25,859 nucleotides of DNA from Phoronis ovalis (Eukaryota > Phoronida > Phoronidae). Where the stretch lies: NCBI GenBank assembly GCA_028565635.1, contig JAOXYB010054389.1:1-25859 (forward strand). The letters are read 5' to 3'. Positions 1 through 25,335 of the stretch are shown piece after piece. Position 1 is the stretch's first letter, and each line of letters starts with the position of its first letter. Below the pieces are notes generated by a model. It had not been told where the DNA came from. It saw nothing but the letters and a program-made list of their open reading frames with translations, and made no database searches. The translations under genes were made by a program, and so were the position numbers.

Positions 1-299
1 ATACTGTCATTTGCTGGTAATACTAATTAATAAAATGCATCCATGCTAATTTATCTCTCGCCGGAGGGTGAAATTTACTAATCAAAGTCAAAATGCAAGC
101 ACTAAGCAGGAATTGTCGACCTCGTTTCACACTATATTTCTTTGTATATAAAAATAATAAATAGGAAGGAAACAGAAAAATAATACGAAAACATGCATTC
201 CCAAAGCTCATATTTACAATCTTGCAAAGCCAAATATGCCGAATTATTTCATAATTCTTAGAAATCAAACCAAATTTACAAGAAATAACTTGGAAACAT
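1..299. other. Upstream AT-rich flank, no gene recognised
   Basis: This is ordinary AT-rich DNA. A minus-strand open frame of about 98 codons (23-319) covers it, but the predicted peptide is hydrophobic and low in information, resembles no family I know, and has no exon-like boundaries. I treat it as chance. The stretch may be intergenic DNA or an intron of a neighbouring gene; the sequence does not decide. Confidence 0.5.
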
Positions 300-455
300 C
301 TTACCGAGCAGACGATCAAATCACTGTGCGTGACTCAAATGTCACTGTGACCTACAGGAAGTAGAACGCGCCACCTATCAACACTGCTAAAGCAGCAGGA
401 CTGGTATCTTCGTTTTGCTGGGTCTTTAGAGTGTATTGTCAGTGAATTTATTCAA

Positions 456-491
456 GTGTCCGAAATTACCTACGTGTCCGAAATTACCTAC
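456..491. repeat. Perfect tandem duplication, 2 x 18 bp
   Basis: The 18-nt unit GTGTCCGAAATTACCTAC occurs twice back to back without a mismatch (456-473 and 474-491). It lies in the CpG-richer upstream part, so it doubles whatever site it contains. It is too short to be a recognisable mobile element and is best read as a recent local duplication. Confidence 0.9.
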
Positions 492-680
492 ATTTACCCT
501 ACCCTTTTTTTTACCATAAAGCGCCGCGAGTACACGTCCGATCAAGCTGTCTGAAACTACACATTTCTCCGAGTCGATCGATCGCCGCTTCTAAGTAACA
601 ATAAACCTATTTACAGTCTTAGAACTAATCTCCGACAATATAAAACTCTTGGTATCGTAGGCGTGGGCAAATTTCAAAAC

Positions 681-709
681 GGCGGGAAGATTATACTCAT
701 TGCGCATGC
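681..709. promoter_or_regulatory. E2F-like and NRF1-like motifs
   Basis: GGCGGGAA at 681-688 fits the E2F core and TGCGCATGC at 701-709 fits an NRF1 half-palindrome. Both are typical of CpG-type animal promoters, and the two lie 12 bp apart in the densest CpG patch. They are short motif matches only, without proof of binding. Confidence 0.35.
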
Positions 710-935
710 ATGTTCAAGTTTTTTTTTTCAAACTCAGTGACGCTAGGGGGGGTTAATGATAATTAGAAAATAAATAAAACTTACTTTTATAAATGATTTA
801 GAGTAGCCACAAGTCTATGGCCTAGGCTAAGATAATATTTTGGAGTAGCTAATATGTATAAATAGATAAATTTAAAAGAAAACAGCACTGCGAAAAACTG
901 ACACGAGGGGGAAAATATATGCACTTGCATTTATG

Positions 936-950
936 CTTCCGTGACGTCAT
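936..950. promoter_or_regulatory. Composite ETS/CRE motif
   Basis: CTTCCGTGACGTCAT contains a perfect palindromic cAMP-response element (TGACGTCA, 942-949) overlapped on its left by an ETS core (CTTCCG). It lies about 260 bp upstream of the candidate start codon. A full CRE is a known binding site for CREB/ATF factors, which would suit a neuronally used transport motor, but that link is inference. Confidence 0.5.
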
Positions 951-1204
951 TATCAAGTTATCCAATCAAAACATTTGATTTTAATTCATGACAGTGCAAA
1001 ACAAAATATTTGTGTTAGCATGAACCTAATATTGATCGTATTATTAAAACAATCTATTTTACTCACACGAGAAGGAATTTTAAAACCTTTCATTTGATTT
1101 TGATGCTTTATTAGTATTTATTACAACGAGTATTTATATCAACGAGTAACAACAAAATAAAGAAAATGAAAACTAGGTTTAGGTCACTATGTTCTATTGA
1201 TTTT

Positions 1205-1213
1205 CAAGATGGC
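1205..1213 (+). promoter_or_regulatory. YY1-like motif over candidate start codon
   Basis: CAAGATGGC matches the YY1 core (AAGATGGC). In animals this core is enriched just downstream of transcription starts and can coincide with the initiator ATG. Here its ATG is the one proposed to open the first coding exon, with A at -3 and G at +4. This supports a start site nearby but does not prove it. Confidence 0.4.
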
Positions 1214-1219
1214 AGACAG
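1209..1219 (+). CDS. Candidate first coding exon of kinesin-3 (alternative N-terminus)
   Basis: ATGGCAGACAG followed by the donor gtaaag encodes Met-Ala-Asp plus two bases of the next codon. Joined to the acceptor at 11484, it reads in frame with no stop through an added leader MADRKSSS into the kinesin start MSSVKVAV. The exon at 11485 has only 13 nt before its own ATG, so an upstream exon must exist, and this one has a good Kozak context, donor and phase. The exon's 5' end is unknown. The alternative is that this exon is 5' untranslated, or not used, and translation begins at 11498, as in the UNC-104 form [14 protein letters not shown] rate the exon as plausible and the upstream start as undecided. 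Confidence 0.4.
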
Positions 1220-1700
1220 GTAAAGAAATTTATTATTGACATTATGTACTGATAATAATAGACCGATAATGAGTCATACCGGGGTCTTGTGATACCAAAA
1301 TTGCGAGGCTGTATTGCAGGTAAACAGTTGTTTATTTTTAAGCTAGATATACTTTTTAGTGTAAATGTCTACATTATTTTCATTCATTGATTGGCTTTAT
1401 TAAGTTTATAAAATATAAATGGATTAAATTTGTCACTATTTGTGTATACTGTATAATGACTAATGTAAGTAGAGCAGTTTTTGATAGAAACTTGTAATTT
1501 TATCAGCGATAGCATGTTCGAAGTAAACACGGTTGCAAATGCTTGCATGGTGCTAAAGTTGAAGTAGAAATGTTTGCTGCTGTCGATATGTTGACTTGTT
1601 GTTAAAGTACTTTAAAATTATTTGAAAAAGAAATTCGTCTGCTTTTTTTTAGTCCCCGGAATATCAGTTTTATGCCGGGGTCGGGGGTACTTGTCGAAAA

Positions 1701-1991
1701 TGTTGGTAGGGGTGTGCGGCCCAGATGTATAGTGACTTTGAATGTCACTTACAAAGTCAGTAACCCCTGTGTTTTATAATATTTACCAATTAGGTACCAG
1801 TCCCAAAACAATATATTAAAGTGGCGTCCCGAGAGGAAATGGGATTTCATTGTGTACATATATATATGGATATATAATTGTAAAGTATTATAATAAAGCT
1901 AGTGCACATTGGACCTAGAAGCCGATTAGTTCTTCTACTTCTACTCTTACTCATCAGTCTCTCGACGAGTCTTCCAAGCCGGGAAGCTACA
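1701..1991 (+). repeat. Possible solo LTR or LTR-like fragment
   Basis: The patch opens with TGTTGG and closes with CTACA, so it has the TG...CA ends of retroelement LTRs at an LTR-like length of about 290 bp. Inside are a TATA-rich stretch, an AATAAA signal near 1890 and a distinctly higher GC content than its surroundings. An 8-bp hairpin (TGACTTTG...CAAAGTCA) lies near 1735. I found no 5-bp target duplication at these ends and no internal retroelement genes beside it. It could equally be a fragment of another repeat or unique DNA. Confidence 0.25.
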
Positions 1992-4900
1992 ATACAGTGA
2001 CTCTCACTAGTGCCTTGCCACGAACCATTCCATCAGGCTAAAACCGCTCGGATATGTAAAAACTGAAATTCATACCTATTTGCAATAAGATAATAGCAAA
2101 ATACATTGCATGCTCAGTATTTTTAGTCCATAATCTTCAACATCAGGTTTGATTGGATCTATGATTACTGGTTATTTTTAATAATGTAATGTGATTTATC
2201 AGTATATTCATATGGTTTTGTTTGCCAATACACTTAAAGTTAAGAGTGTGTGTAAATCAAATTGTCTTTGGGTTTTTGCTCATACATTATAGATGTAGTT
2301 TTTTCAATGTAATTATATTTGATAGTTCTATAGAAACTGGTGGCGCTAACTATTAACATAGGGATAGTGCACATGTTCATGTTTGTCCATTATTCTCGGT
2401 AATCATTTTGTTAATAAATTATGATTGTCAAGGTGATATAACTCCATTAATATGAATAAATATATATATAATATTTTAAATTTTAGATTTTTAAAGAAAA
2501 TTATACAGAAAAGGGAAGGTCAGTAACCATTTTGAGAGGGAAATAAATGTGTGTATTTAAATAGCACCTGTAAACTGTTTCAAATCATGGTGACGTTTAA
2601 TTTGTACTTTTTAAGGTTGATCAATGTAACAAATTTCACATCTGTAATCTTTTTTTAAATTGAAAATTTGTGTAAAAAGCAGTTTTTTGAGTATAGAAAT
2701 GATTGTAAAGAAGCAGTAACTTTTGAAAGTGTTTCGCAGGAACTACTTAAATAGTCCGGTTGGAAAAAGTGCAAATTTTTATAGAACAATGCTAATTTTA
2801 GGCTTTTAACTACATTTCTTAGAAAAGGAAAGCAAGTTTTTTGTCACTTAAGTACTTTAAAAAGACATCATTACATGGACACAAAAAGCAATTATTTCCT
2901 CTTGTTAATGTCTCCGTACTTGTGGAATTGAAATTTAGGAGATAATAATTTATTTTTAACAAATAATGTTTACCTATATTACTGTAACATCAATCAAGAC
3001 TGTCTGCATTATTCTGTCAATATGAAACCAGGTTTTGTAATCATTTTAAGAATAAACTCCCTGCAGACTTATAATGCTGACTGTTTGTTATAAATTATTT
3101 TGTTTGTTATTGACCAAAGCAGTCTCTAGTTTCACTAGCCAAGAAATGCCAGTTATTCATGATATGGACTAGGTAAAAAATAATCTTGTTTCAGGTTACA
3201 ACTAGTTAGTTAACAGTGAATAAAATTCAACAATAATTACTGTTTTTTACAACTACCAGAATTTTAAAATGCCTAAGCTTACATTTCTAAGCTGTTAATT
3301 TATACTAAATAACTGTATATATACTAATATTTCAAAAATCCTATTATCATTATACTACACCACCCACAAATTTAGCATACAGTGGTATGTTTGTTGTTAT
3401 TTCTGTTTTGTAATTAACCAAGATATATAATAAAAATGAAAAGACAATGTTAGAAGTACTCTGTTGTTTTCTTTTGGAGGTGTTCTTTTGAGGATATATT
3501 GGATATATTTGAACATAGTTTTAAGTTAAATGATGTGAAAGATATTCAGTGATGAGATTTTATGTGATTAGCGTAGGAAGTTGTGATGTGATTATTCCAG
3601 AGAATTAGTCAGACAACAGAATTTAGAGACATGAAGATGGATTATTTCAGTTAAGAAACGGATTAAATATAAAGACATCATATTTCTACATTTGAACTGC
3701 AGAACTTGCCACCAAAATAAGAATCGCTAATGTTATTTTGGCTACTTGGTATTTAGAACTGGTAAAGACATTTTAGTTTAAACTGGTTTAAAGATCTAAC
3801 AGAATGTTGAAAGTATTGTATTGGAATCATGTTATACTACATCATTTGTTAGTATAGAATAGATATTGATGAATTATATGAATCACCTATAATTAACTGC
3901 TTACAGCTTCTTTCAGACATTAGGATTAAACAGTCCTGTTAGTCAGCTTGTTAGTGTGTAGTACAATTCATTTGAAAATATTGTGAATTCAAATTGTTGC
4001 CATTTTCACTTATTATATTATTACTGTCGTTGACAGAGCTGATCTTCTTGCAGATGGTAATGCAAAGTTTCCTTTGTCATGCATTTATTGCAACAATGTA
4101 ATAAAAAACAAAACAATAAACGCTAGGGCATATGTGTCTATAATGTTAGATTATTTAAAATTATTCACAAACATTCCAAAAGGTTAATTATAAGAATTAG
4201 GTATTTTTGTTGATTTGTAAAATTGTTATGGATACACACACACAAAGATATAAGAAATGTATGTATCTTGTGGTTTAAATGACTTTTGTCTTGGTTTGGC
4301 CCGATACTAGATGTTTAACATCAATTGCAAAGTTGTTATCAGATTAGATATCAATATATATATATAGATTAGCCTTCCAAATTAATCTTTTTTTCCTTAA
4401 AAATACAATTATGTTAAAATAGTGTGCCATAACAAAAAAAAATTAAGTTTTGTTTATATCAAGACATGATATTTTACCAAAGTCTATATCTTTAAAAAAC
4501 TCAAATTCATACAACTAAAAATAAAAAAAATATTCCCATTCAAAAGTTACCCATTTTATATGACCTCATATAATATATTGCCAGGTGCTAAATAAGTTTA
4601 TTGTGTAATATATTAAGTGAGAATTTACTGTGAAAACAACATTTAGCATATTAGTAGGCTATTTAAATATTGTTAAAACAATGCTAACTGACAATATAAT
4701 ACTTAGTGCTAATACCACTTTCATGCAGTCTGTATGTTTGACATTTATCATTTACTTGTACTCTCAGTGATAATGGATTCATAATCATTAGCTGGTCTGT
4801 GGTATTCAGTGCTGAAAGCTCAGAATGTACTTTAGAAAGCTTTGAAGGGATTCATCCAGCATTTCAGGCTGTTTAACAAACTCAACAGTTAATATGATTT

Positions 4901-5214
4901 GTGCAGGGATTTATGAGTTCTAATTAGTCATGAGTCATACAGTATCTCTGTCTTGTGTTTTCACTTCTGTTTACTGTGTGAGCACTTCTTAACTGTCTGT
5001 AGAAACTATATATGAACGTAAGTATTGGTTCTGAATTAATCTCATTTACATTATTTTATTCCTGATGTAGATTAATTACAGTCCAGTTAAGGCCTGCTGA
5101 CAGTCGATACAATGTTGGAGTTTTCTTGAGATGCTTGTAACATCTTTGTAGGTTGCATGTTATGTCCTTATAGTCTTGGCTAAACATAATATATATGTGT
5201 TTGTATGTGTTTGA

Positions 5215-5232
5215 GTGTGTGTGTGTGTGTGT
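5215..5232. repeat. GT dinucleotide microsatellite
   Basis: Nine uninterrupted GT units lie at the right-hand end of a longer, degenerate TG/TATG-rich run that starts near 5190. It is an ordinary microsatellite with no linked gene. Confidence 0.9.
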
Positions 5233-5754
5233 AATGGTCAAAAAGTTATTTACCTGTGTTCATTAATCATAAACAGACATATGTTGTTGTTCGGGTATGG
5301 GATGCATTTGTATCTGTAAACAACATTCTGATACTTAATGGGTGTATATGATTTTCTTTTTTACTTTTCCTGGAAAATATAGTTATAAACAATATCAGTT
5401 AATAGCTACTTATTGTGATTCAGGGGCCATCTTTTTGTAAGTATCATAAGGGTCTCTTATATATCTGTAAGACAATATCATACCTTTTCCCTAGGTGAGC
5501 AACTTAATATGTTGCAGATGCCTATTGTTTTGTTTTCGATGCGACTATACAGTCTACTAATGTATGAGTGGTAATAACTTAATCTTGGTTGTAACATCCT
5601 TATTCAGATGTTTACCGAAACAGCACGGATCCAAGTGAATTATGCTCTGTCACGTTCAACACTTGATTTTTAGTACAAGTTATTGAAAACACATCTGCTT
5701 GAAGCAAAATATGATCATTAGAAAATTTGAAGTTTCACCAGCTTGATCTGTCAC

Positions 5755-6224
5755 TTACACTCTAGTATTACAAATATAAACGAGACAGTCATCTTTCTGC
5801 CCTATGATATGGGATCCAACACCTGCGACATAAGTTAGTGGAATGGACTGTAGTAGACTTGTTTGTGTTTCTTCATTGGTCAGTAAGTTTACTGCTATTG
5901 AGTAAACCTCTTTTCTTCTAATATTACAGGATAAGTACTTGAAAGATGAAGACATGATAGAGAGGTGATCTTCATGAAAGTTGTCACAATCATCTTTTTC
6001 TGTGATGTTTTATCTGTAAATACGTGCATGCATCGGATTACTTACTAAGGTAAGGATATGTGAAACACATCATGTTCAGCAATGGTGACCTGTGAGTTGA
6101 ACGGGTGAATGTCCTTGAAACATATTACAGTTGAGTTAATTCGATAATTCTCAGGCACTCGAACCTTTCTTTTAACTTCATATGAATGTGATGTTTTGAT
6201 TAGCTTTTGATAGAAATAAATGCA
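5755..6224 (-). pseudogene. Decayed coding-like stretch, family uncertain
   Basis: Two neighbouring minus-strand frames look more protein-like than the surrounding intron. The first is open for 59 codons (6224 down to 6048) and includes YRINSTVICFKDIHPFNSQ. The second, in another frame, is open from 6009 to its stop at 5755 and ends in VAGVGSHIIGQKDDCLVYIC. They are separated by stops and a frame change, as expected of a dead gene copy. The second part has the feel of a kelch-type propeller blade, but I cannot make a firm match. It runs opposite to the host kinesin gene. Chance open frames remain possible. Confidence 0.25.
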
Positions 6225-7121
6225 TCACAATCAATTGTAAAATTGCTTTCTACATGTTTTATTGTCTAAACGTAAGTCAGTGCCCTCTACAGATAATATA
6301 CAAACATTTTGATCAATTTACACATGACTGCAGTGAGGATAGATAACTTTTTTTTAAGGAGAAGTTCAGATAGAATTATGTATTAAGTATCATTAATTAC
6401 TGTGTAGCTGAGGGTAACATAACTTTTTTTGAATGTCACCATCTTTAATTACATTTTATACTTTTTATTGAAATATTAAAGTTCCTATCATGTGTGGTAT
6501 CAACACCACAGTGTATACTTATGTGGACATCCTTAATGATCAGTAAATTATAAAATTTGTAACTTCAGCTGTGAATTTATCTGTTTTTTCATTTGGATTA
6601 TATATAATGATACAGGAATGTTTCTAGGTTGTTTTGTGTGAATAGAAGCATCAAAAGAGTGTTAACAGATCTGTTTCCCTGATGTTTTTAATGACCTCTT
6701 ATTTGAAACCCCTGAACAGTCTAAACCTATAAATTTACCTATTAGTTATCTCAACAGGGACTTGGATTTTTTCAACTAATACAACAAAAAATGCATTCTT
6801 TCCTTTTTTTGTTGAGATTTCTTTCCTGAAGTGATTTTAATTAGTGGACTTCTCTGCGCATATTTATCTTAATATTAATTATCCAGTAAATAACTGCTTA
6901 GATTATGAATGAAATGTTTATCTTTTGTAAACATAGCTCTAAGATAGATATATTGATATTACCTGGTATTACAGAAATCAATATTCCTAGCAATTGCAAA
7001 AAATGGCCTTATGGTCATGAATATATTACTGTTTTATATATACTGCACAATACCAAAATATCTTTAAGTTATATGAGAAATGATCACATATGAAGTCTTA
7101 AATTATAACTTTGTTATTTAA

Positions 7122-7415
7122 CAAGTTCAATTTGTTAGAAGATATTCATTCTAATGAACAAATTCTAACCGTATAATCTAATAAAAAAGTATTTAGAAAT
7201 TTGTTGGAAAGTATATTACAATATCCTGTCTAAAAGCTGTACAAGAAAGTTTAATTCAATATTTTCCAGAATTTTAAGAAATGATTATCTTAATAGATAC
7301 CTGACTTCAACTTATTAGAATTACAATTCACTAGAACTTCCATGTTCGTTCTAACGAACAGAACTTGTTAGATTAACTAATTAAACTTGTTAAGTAATGA
7401 AGTTCTAACATTTCA
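7122..7415. repeat. Paired hairpins with nested inverted repeats
   Basis: Two short hairpins of the same design lie about 200 bp apart. TTCATT-CT-AATGAA is at 7145-7158 and TGTTCGTT-CT-AACGAACA is at 7343-7360. Both have a CT loop, and they differ by a paired A-T to G-C exchange in the stem. Around them the words GTTAGAA/TTCTAAC and AGAACTTG recur in both orientations. This looks like a small fold-back or MITE-type repeat, without identifiable outer ends. Confidence 0.4.
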
Positions 7416-10400
7416 AAAACGAAAGAACAATTTTGGTCAACTTCAAAATTTGAAAAAAGGACAGAATTGTAATGTCTTTCAAGAACAGTGCAGTTTATGC
7501 AATTAATTAATTATTTTTTAATATCATTTTTGCTAAGATTTACTGTTACTGCTGATAGTTATTGATGACTCATATCAAATGTGTGGGCAATTGCTTTTGA
7601 AGTTCTGGGGCTTTTAAAATGTAGGTGTTTAAAAGTTTTCACCTACACTCTGCATGCTTTTAAAATCGGGTGTAATAATTAGATCTAAATCAATAGTTGT
7701 AATTACCTTAGATGCTACTTTTCCTGCTTTATGTAACATTTTAATGTAACTTACCAGACTCCGGAGTGTTTTTTTTGCAAGTTCAAACTGTTTACCTTTA
7801 AATTGAAATTATGCTAATCCAGGCAGCATAATCAATAATAGTTCCACTTAAAAAGACAGAGTGTTAAAACTGCTTCCTTGTTTGAAGTACTGTGTGACCT
7901 CCTGCAGGGATAACTAGGGGCAGTATTGTCTGTTATTACAGCATATAGATCTTCTCCAAAAACCCCAATATTAGTATCTTGGTACCAGATAAAGCCCAGC
8001 TGGTATCAACAAAGTATATTGCTAAATAGAAATTATTGAATGTGTGCATACCTCTAGTTCATTCTAATGCATTTCCTAAACACCCGTATGGACAGTCATG
8101 TTCATTGCTGAATATATTTATTACTGTACATTTCTGGTCATGAAGGACTATATTCTGAATATTGTTATTGTGCTAGTCTTTTTTGGATTGTTTTCAAATG
8201 CAAGCAATGAGGAATTATGTGTGGGATCTGCAAAGCAAGAATATCTACGTTAAAAATTTCTGAAGTGTACATTCCTGTAGGGTCTGCTGCTAGCTTGTAG
8301 CACCTGACTGCTGCGAGATCTGAAAAAAAAAAAGTTGAAAATTTGTTTTATCTCTCGTAATGATAATTTGGAAATAAAAAATACATTTTTAATGATTGTA
8401 TATATAATAAAACAATCGTGAGGTATACTAGTGTGGCACCAGGTGAAATATATGTGAAAGTTGAATTAAAATATCATTTTCCAGTAGTACTATTAATGTC
8501 ATTAAGGATACCAGGGGGTTACTTCTGCGTCAGAGCTGTAACCACTATCTGATATCTCTGTATTTTTTTTTACACAATCTGATTACAGCATTTTTATAAC
8601 TTCCTTACACTTTGTTTGTAACTATATGTAGCTTATATAAACTGTCTGTAACCTTACTTCACAAAATAATGATATTGATTTGCTTCTTATACTTTCCCTC
8701 CCACGATTTCAATCTATAATTATAATTTGTTTTCTCAGCTAATTATTGTGGGTCTGAAGCCTTTAACAAGGTGGATTTAATTTCTATTTGCTGTCTGTTC
8801 AATGTAATGTTCATCAAATTCTGAAAAACATAAAATTACCTACATTTGAAATGCTGCATCACCACACATCCACATGGCTTAGCCAAGTGCATGTCACTTT
8901 TTCCTTTATAAGTAAAAAGTGAAAAGATAGCCGAACATATTCTCTCTGTGTAGATTTGACATATTTGAACAGGACAAAGGACTGGGGATAAAAATTGAAT
9001 TAAGGATGGCATAAAAGTGAGTTAACCTTCCTGGAACAGATTAAACTTTCTGTGAATTATTAAGGTTACTACATTTAGAAGTAAAAATATATTGTTTGCT
9101 TAGAGTTTTATATATCCTAGAACTAGGAAACTACACAGTCTCTTGATTTGCATCCTGGTGGACAAACTAGAAAAAGTGTGTAGATGCTGCTGAACAGCAA
9201 ATCAATGTCTAAATTTACATCATTAACATGGATCAAATATACTTTTAGTTATTTGATATGACTAGTATTATCAGGGAAAACAAAATATGCCTGTTAGTCT
9301 GAGGCTTACATCATAGATTCTTATTTTATTATAAAAATGACTTTGTATTTTGTACAATGAAAACAAAACACAAATATCTACCTTTTGTTTTTGTTTTGGA
9401 TCCTAAAAACACAGTACTTTTTGTTACAGAAGTTTTGCTAAGACATATTCATAAGAGACAATTCACTGAAACCGAACTGAAAGTGGCAACAATTTTGGCA
9501 CACCCGATTATATGCTAAAATATTTCAAAATAATCAATACTTAGAACATTGACAGAGTTGGGTTGATTGAATCAGAAGGTCAGTTCCATTCTCTGTTAGT
9601 TGTTTCAACTTCAATTAGAAATTTTGTCAAAAGCTATCCTCAATTATTCCACTAAAATATTAAAAAAATGTCCACCCTTAAGAGTATACTTGTTCCCTTC
9701 TTAGATATATTGGCAATGTATCATAAAAATGATTAGTATGTTGTGCATGAATACAATATTCATGGTTGAATTTCCAAATTGTACACAAAATTAACCCGAT
9801 ATCTCTTATTACAGTTCGGCATGCAATAAGCAGCTCTCACAGTTCTGCGGATAAAATATTTTTATTGATTGTATGCAGGAAAATATAGATATGCACTCTG
9901 CTACCTATGAAATTAAGCATGGAATTAAATTGATGCCATAAAACCATAGGATCTAGGAAAAGTAGCTTGGGCTTAATTATCTTTTGTATAGAACAGGATG
10001 CAAGAAAAGAGAAACTATTGTGAACATGTTTTTGAATAAATTTGCTTGGCTGGTCAGTTGCCTTTTTTACAGTTTTGGAACAAATATTTTTAATCATTAC
10101 AATCTTGTCTTTAGGTTTTCATGTATATAATATTCTGACATTGCATATTTTACTTATTATAAGTACTTATATAAATTTATTTGGAATTATGTAGAGTTAT
10201 ACCAAAGTATGTAACTAAAATGTAATTTCGTTTGAATTAATCTCTGTGTTGCATTGTTATTTATTAATTCCTTAAATTGTGATTTCATAATAATTATTAT
10301 TAATGCTAGATTATAAATAAATGTAAAATACGGAGATTGTTTTAGAAAATGTATTTTAAAAAAATCAAATTTCCCCTCTTTTATAATAATGGAAATAGGA

Positions 10401-11484
10401 TAATTATGCATTTTTTAACTAAAAATTACTATGCAACGTGAATTTACTTATATTGTACAAATGTGTATTAATTTCCCTTGTGATTGATAAAAAATGTTAT
10501 TTAACTATAACCTTCTTATGACATTTTTTGATACTGAGTTGATTTCTTAAGGGAACAATCATAAAGTACTATCTTCAGGTCATCCTTAGGAATCTGAAGG
10601 ATATGGTCCTGTATGCTAATCTTTACTGTATAATGCAACAGTAAACATACAATTATGCTTTCCTGTCATATGCACTTTTACAACAAATTACCTGACTGTT
10701 TTTGTATATTTTAGGACTTTTCTAATTGTAGTTTTCCTTGTTTGCTGCTAAGAGGATATGTGGGATTCGTTACACTTCAGTCGATATAAAATAGTTTATT
10801 TTATGCATATAATTGCATTTACTTTGTTGCAAAAAATAATTTGACAAATAGTTCTTCAATAACCATATATAAATTAAAAAAATATACATGACATTTGATC
10901 AGTATATAAAAGGAATAATTTTTGAACAGAAACTTATTTTCTAACGCTTTGAATGCTAGGGTAATTAATCCTAAGATCCCCTGGTGAACAAAACTTGAAA
11001 TACTAGCTTGAAGTGTTTGCACTTCTGGCTACTTTTGTTACTTTTATGTTCTGTTTTATGTGAGCAGAAGAATTTATTGTTCTATTTTCTTAATTGGAAA
11101 AAGCATTACTTCTTTTTTCAGTGACCTGCTTTAAAAATTAAGCCACCCTCATTGTATCTTATGGGTCAGTGCAGTCACATGCAACTACTGCACATCAGGT
11201 GTCAAGTCACAAGTTTTGTATTATACCTGCAATACTTTTCAGGTTTAACAAAAGATGTATACTGTTTAATCATTTGGATAATTGTTTACCTTGTCAGATA
11301 AAAATGTTAACTGGCAATCTTGTATTTGTGGAATGTATATATTATGCAATATTTGATGTTTGCAATGCATGGTAATTATGTTGTAAATATACTGTAAATA
11401 TGTGTAGGGCTTCTTAAATATTTTATGACAAACTGTTTTGGAGTATCAGTTTGATATTTTGGAATTTTTTAATTTTTGTTACAG

Positions 11485-25335
<13,851 letters not shown>

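Larger units (their letters stand above)
300..1208 (+). promoter_or_regulatory. Probable promoter region of the kinesin-3 gene
   Basis: From about 300 to 720, CpG dinucleotides are clearly denser than in the rest of the window. Recognisable motifs follow in series: an ETS-like CAGGAAGT (355-362), an E2F-like GGCGGGAA (681-688), an NRF1-like TGCGCATGC (701-709), a combined ETS/CRE block (936-950) and a YY1-like site over the candidate start codon. No convincing TATA box was seen. The region lies directly upstream of the candidate first exon, which fits a CpG-type dispersed promoter. On the minus strand a donor-like CTGCTCG/gtaaga near 303-315 leaves room for a divergent transcript. The assignment is inference from motifs and position; no transcript is visible. 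Confidence 0.45.
1220..11484 (+). other. Candidate intron 1 of the kinesin-3 gene (about 10.3 kb)
   Basis: This stretch runs between the candidate first exon and the first conserved kinesin exon. It is AT-rich, with stops in all frames at short intervals. Items worth marking are listed separately: an LTR-like patch near 1.7-2.0 kb, a GT microsatellite near 5.2 kb, a decayed minus-strand coding-like stretch at 5.75-6.22 kb and paired hairpins at 7.1-7.4 kb. Open frames of 60-86 codons elsewhere in it look random. Long first introns commonly hold enhancers, but none can be pointed to from sequence alone. A second donor-like site (TTGCAG/gtaaac, 1314-1325) could belong to an alternative leader exon. 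Confidence 0.5.

Noticed and set aside
23-319. 98-codon minus-strand open frame
   Set aside because: Hydrophobic, low-information peptide, no family resemblance and no exon-like boundaries. Chance is the simplest reading.
5056-5241. Minus-strand frame starting with a Thr-His repeat
   Set aside because: The repeat is only the GT microsatellite read as codons.
8290-8335. A-run after CTGCGAGATCTG as a SINE or retrocopy tail
   Set aside because: Only 11 A residues, no SINE promoter boxes seen upstream and no target duplication found.
9837-10411. Two minus-strand frames of 86 and 74 codons
   Set aside because: AT-driven composition (Ile, Lys, Asn, Phe), no motif and no splice context.
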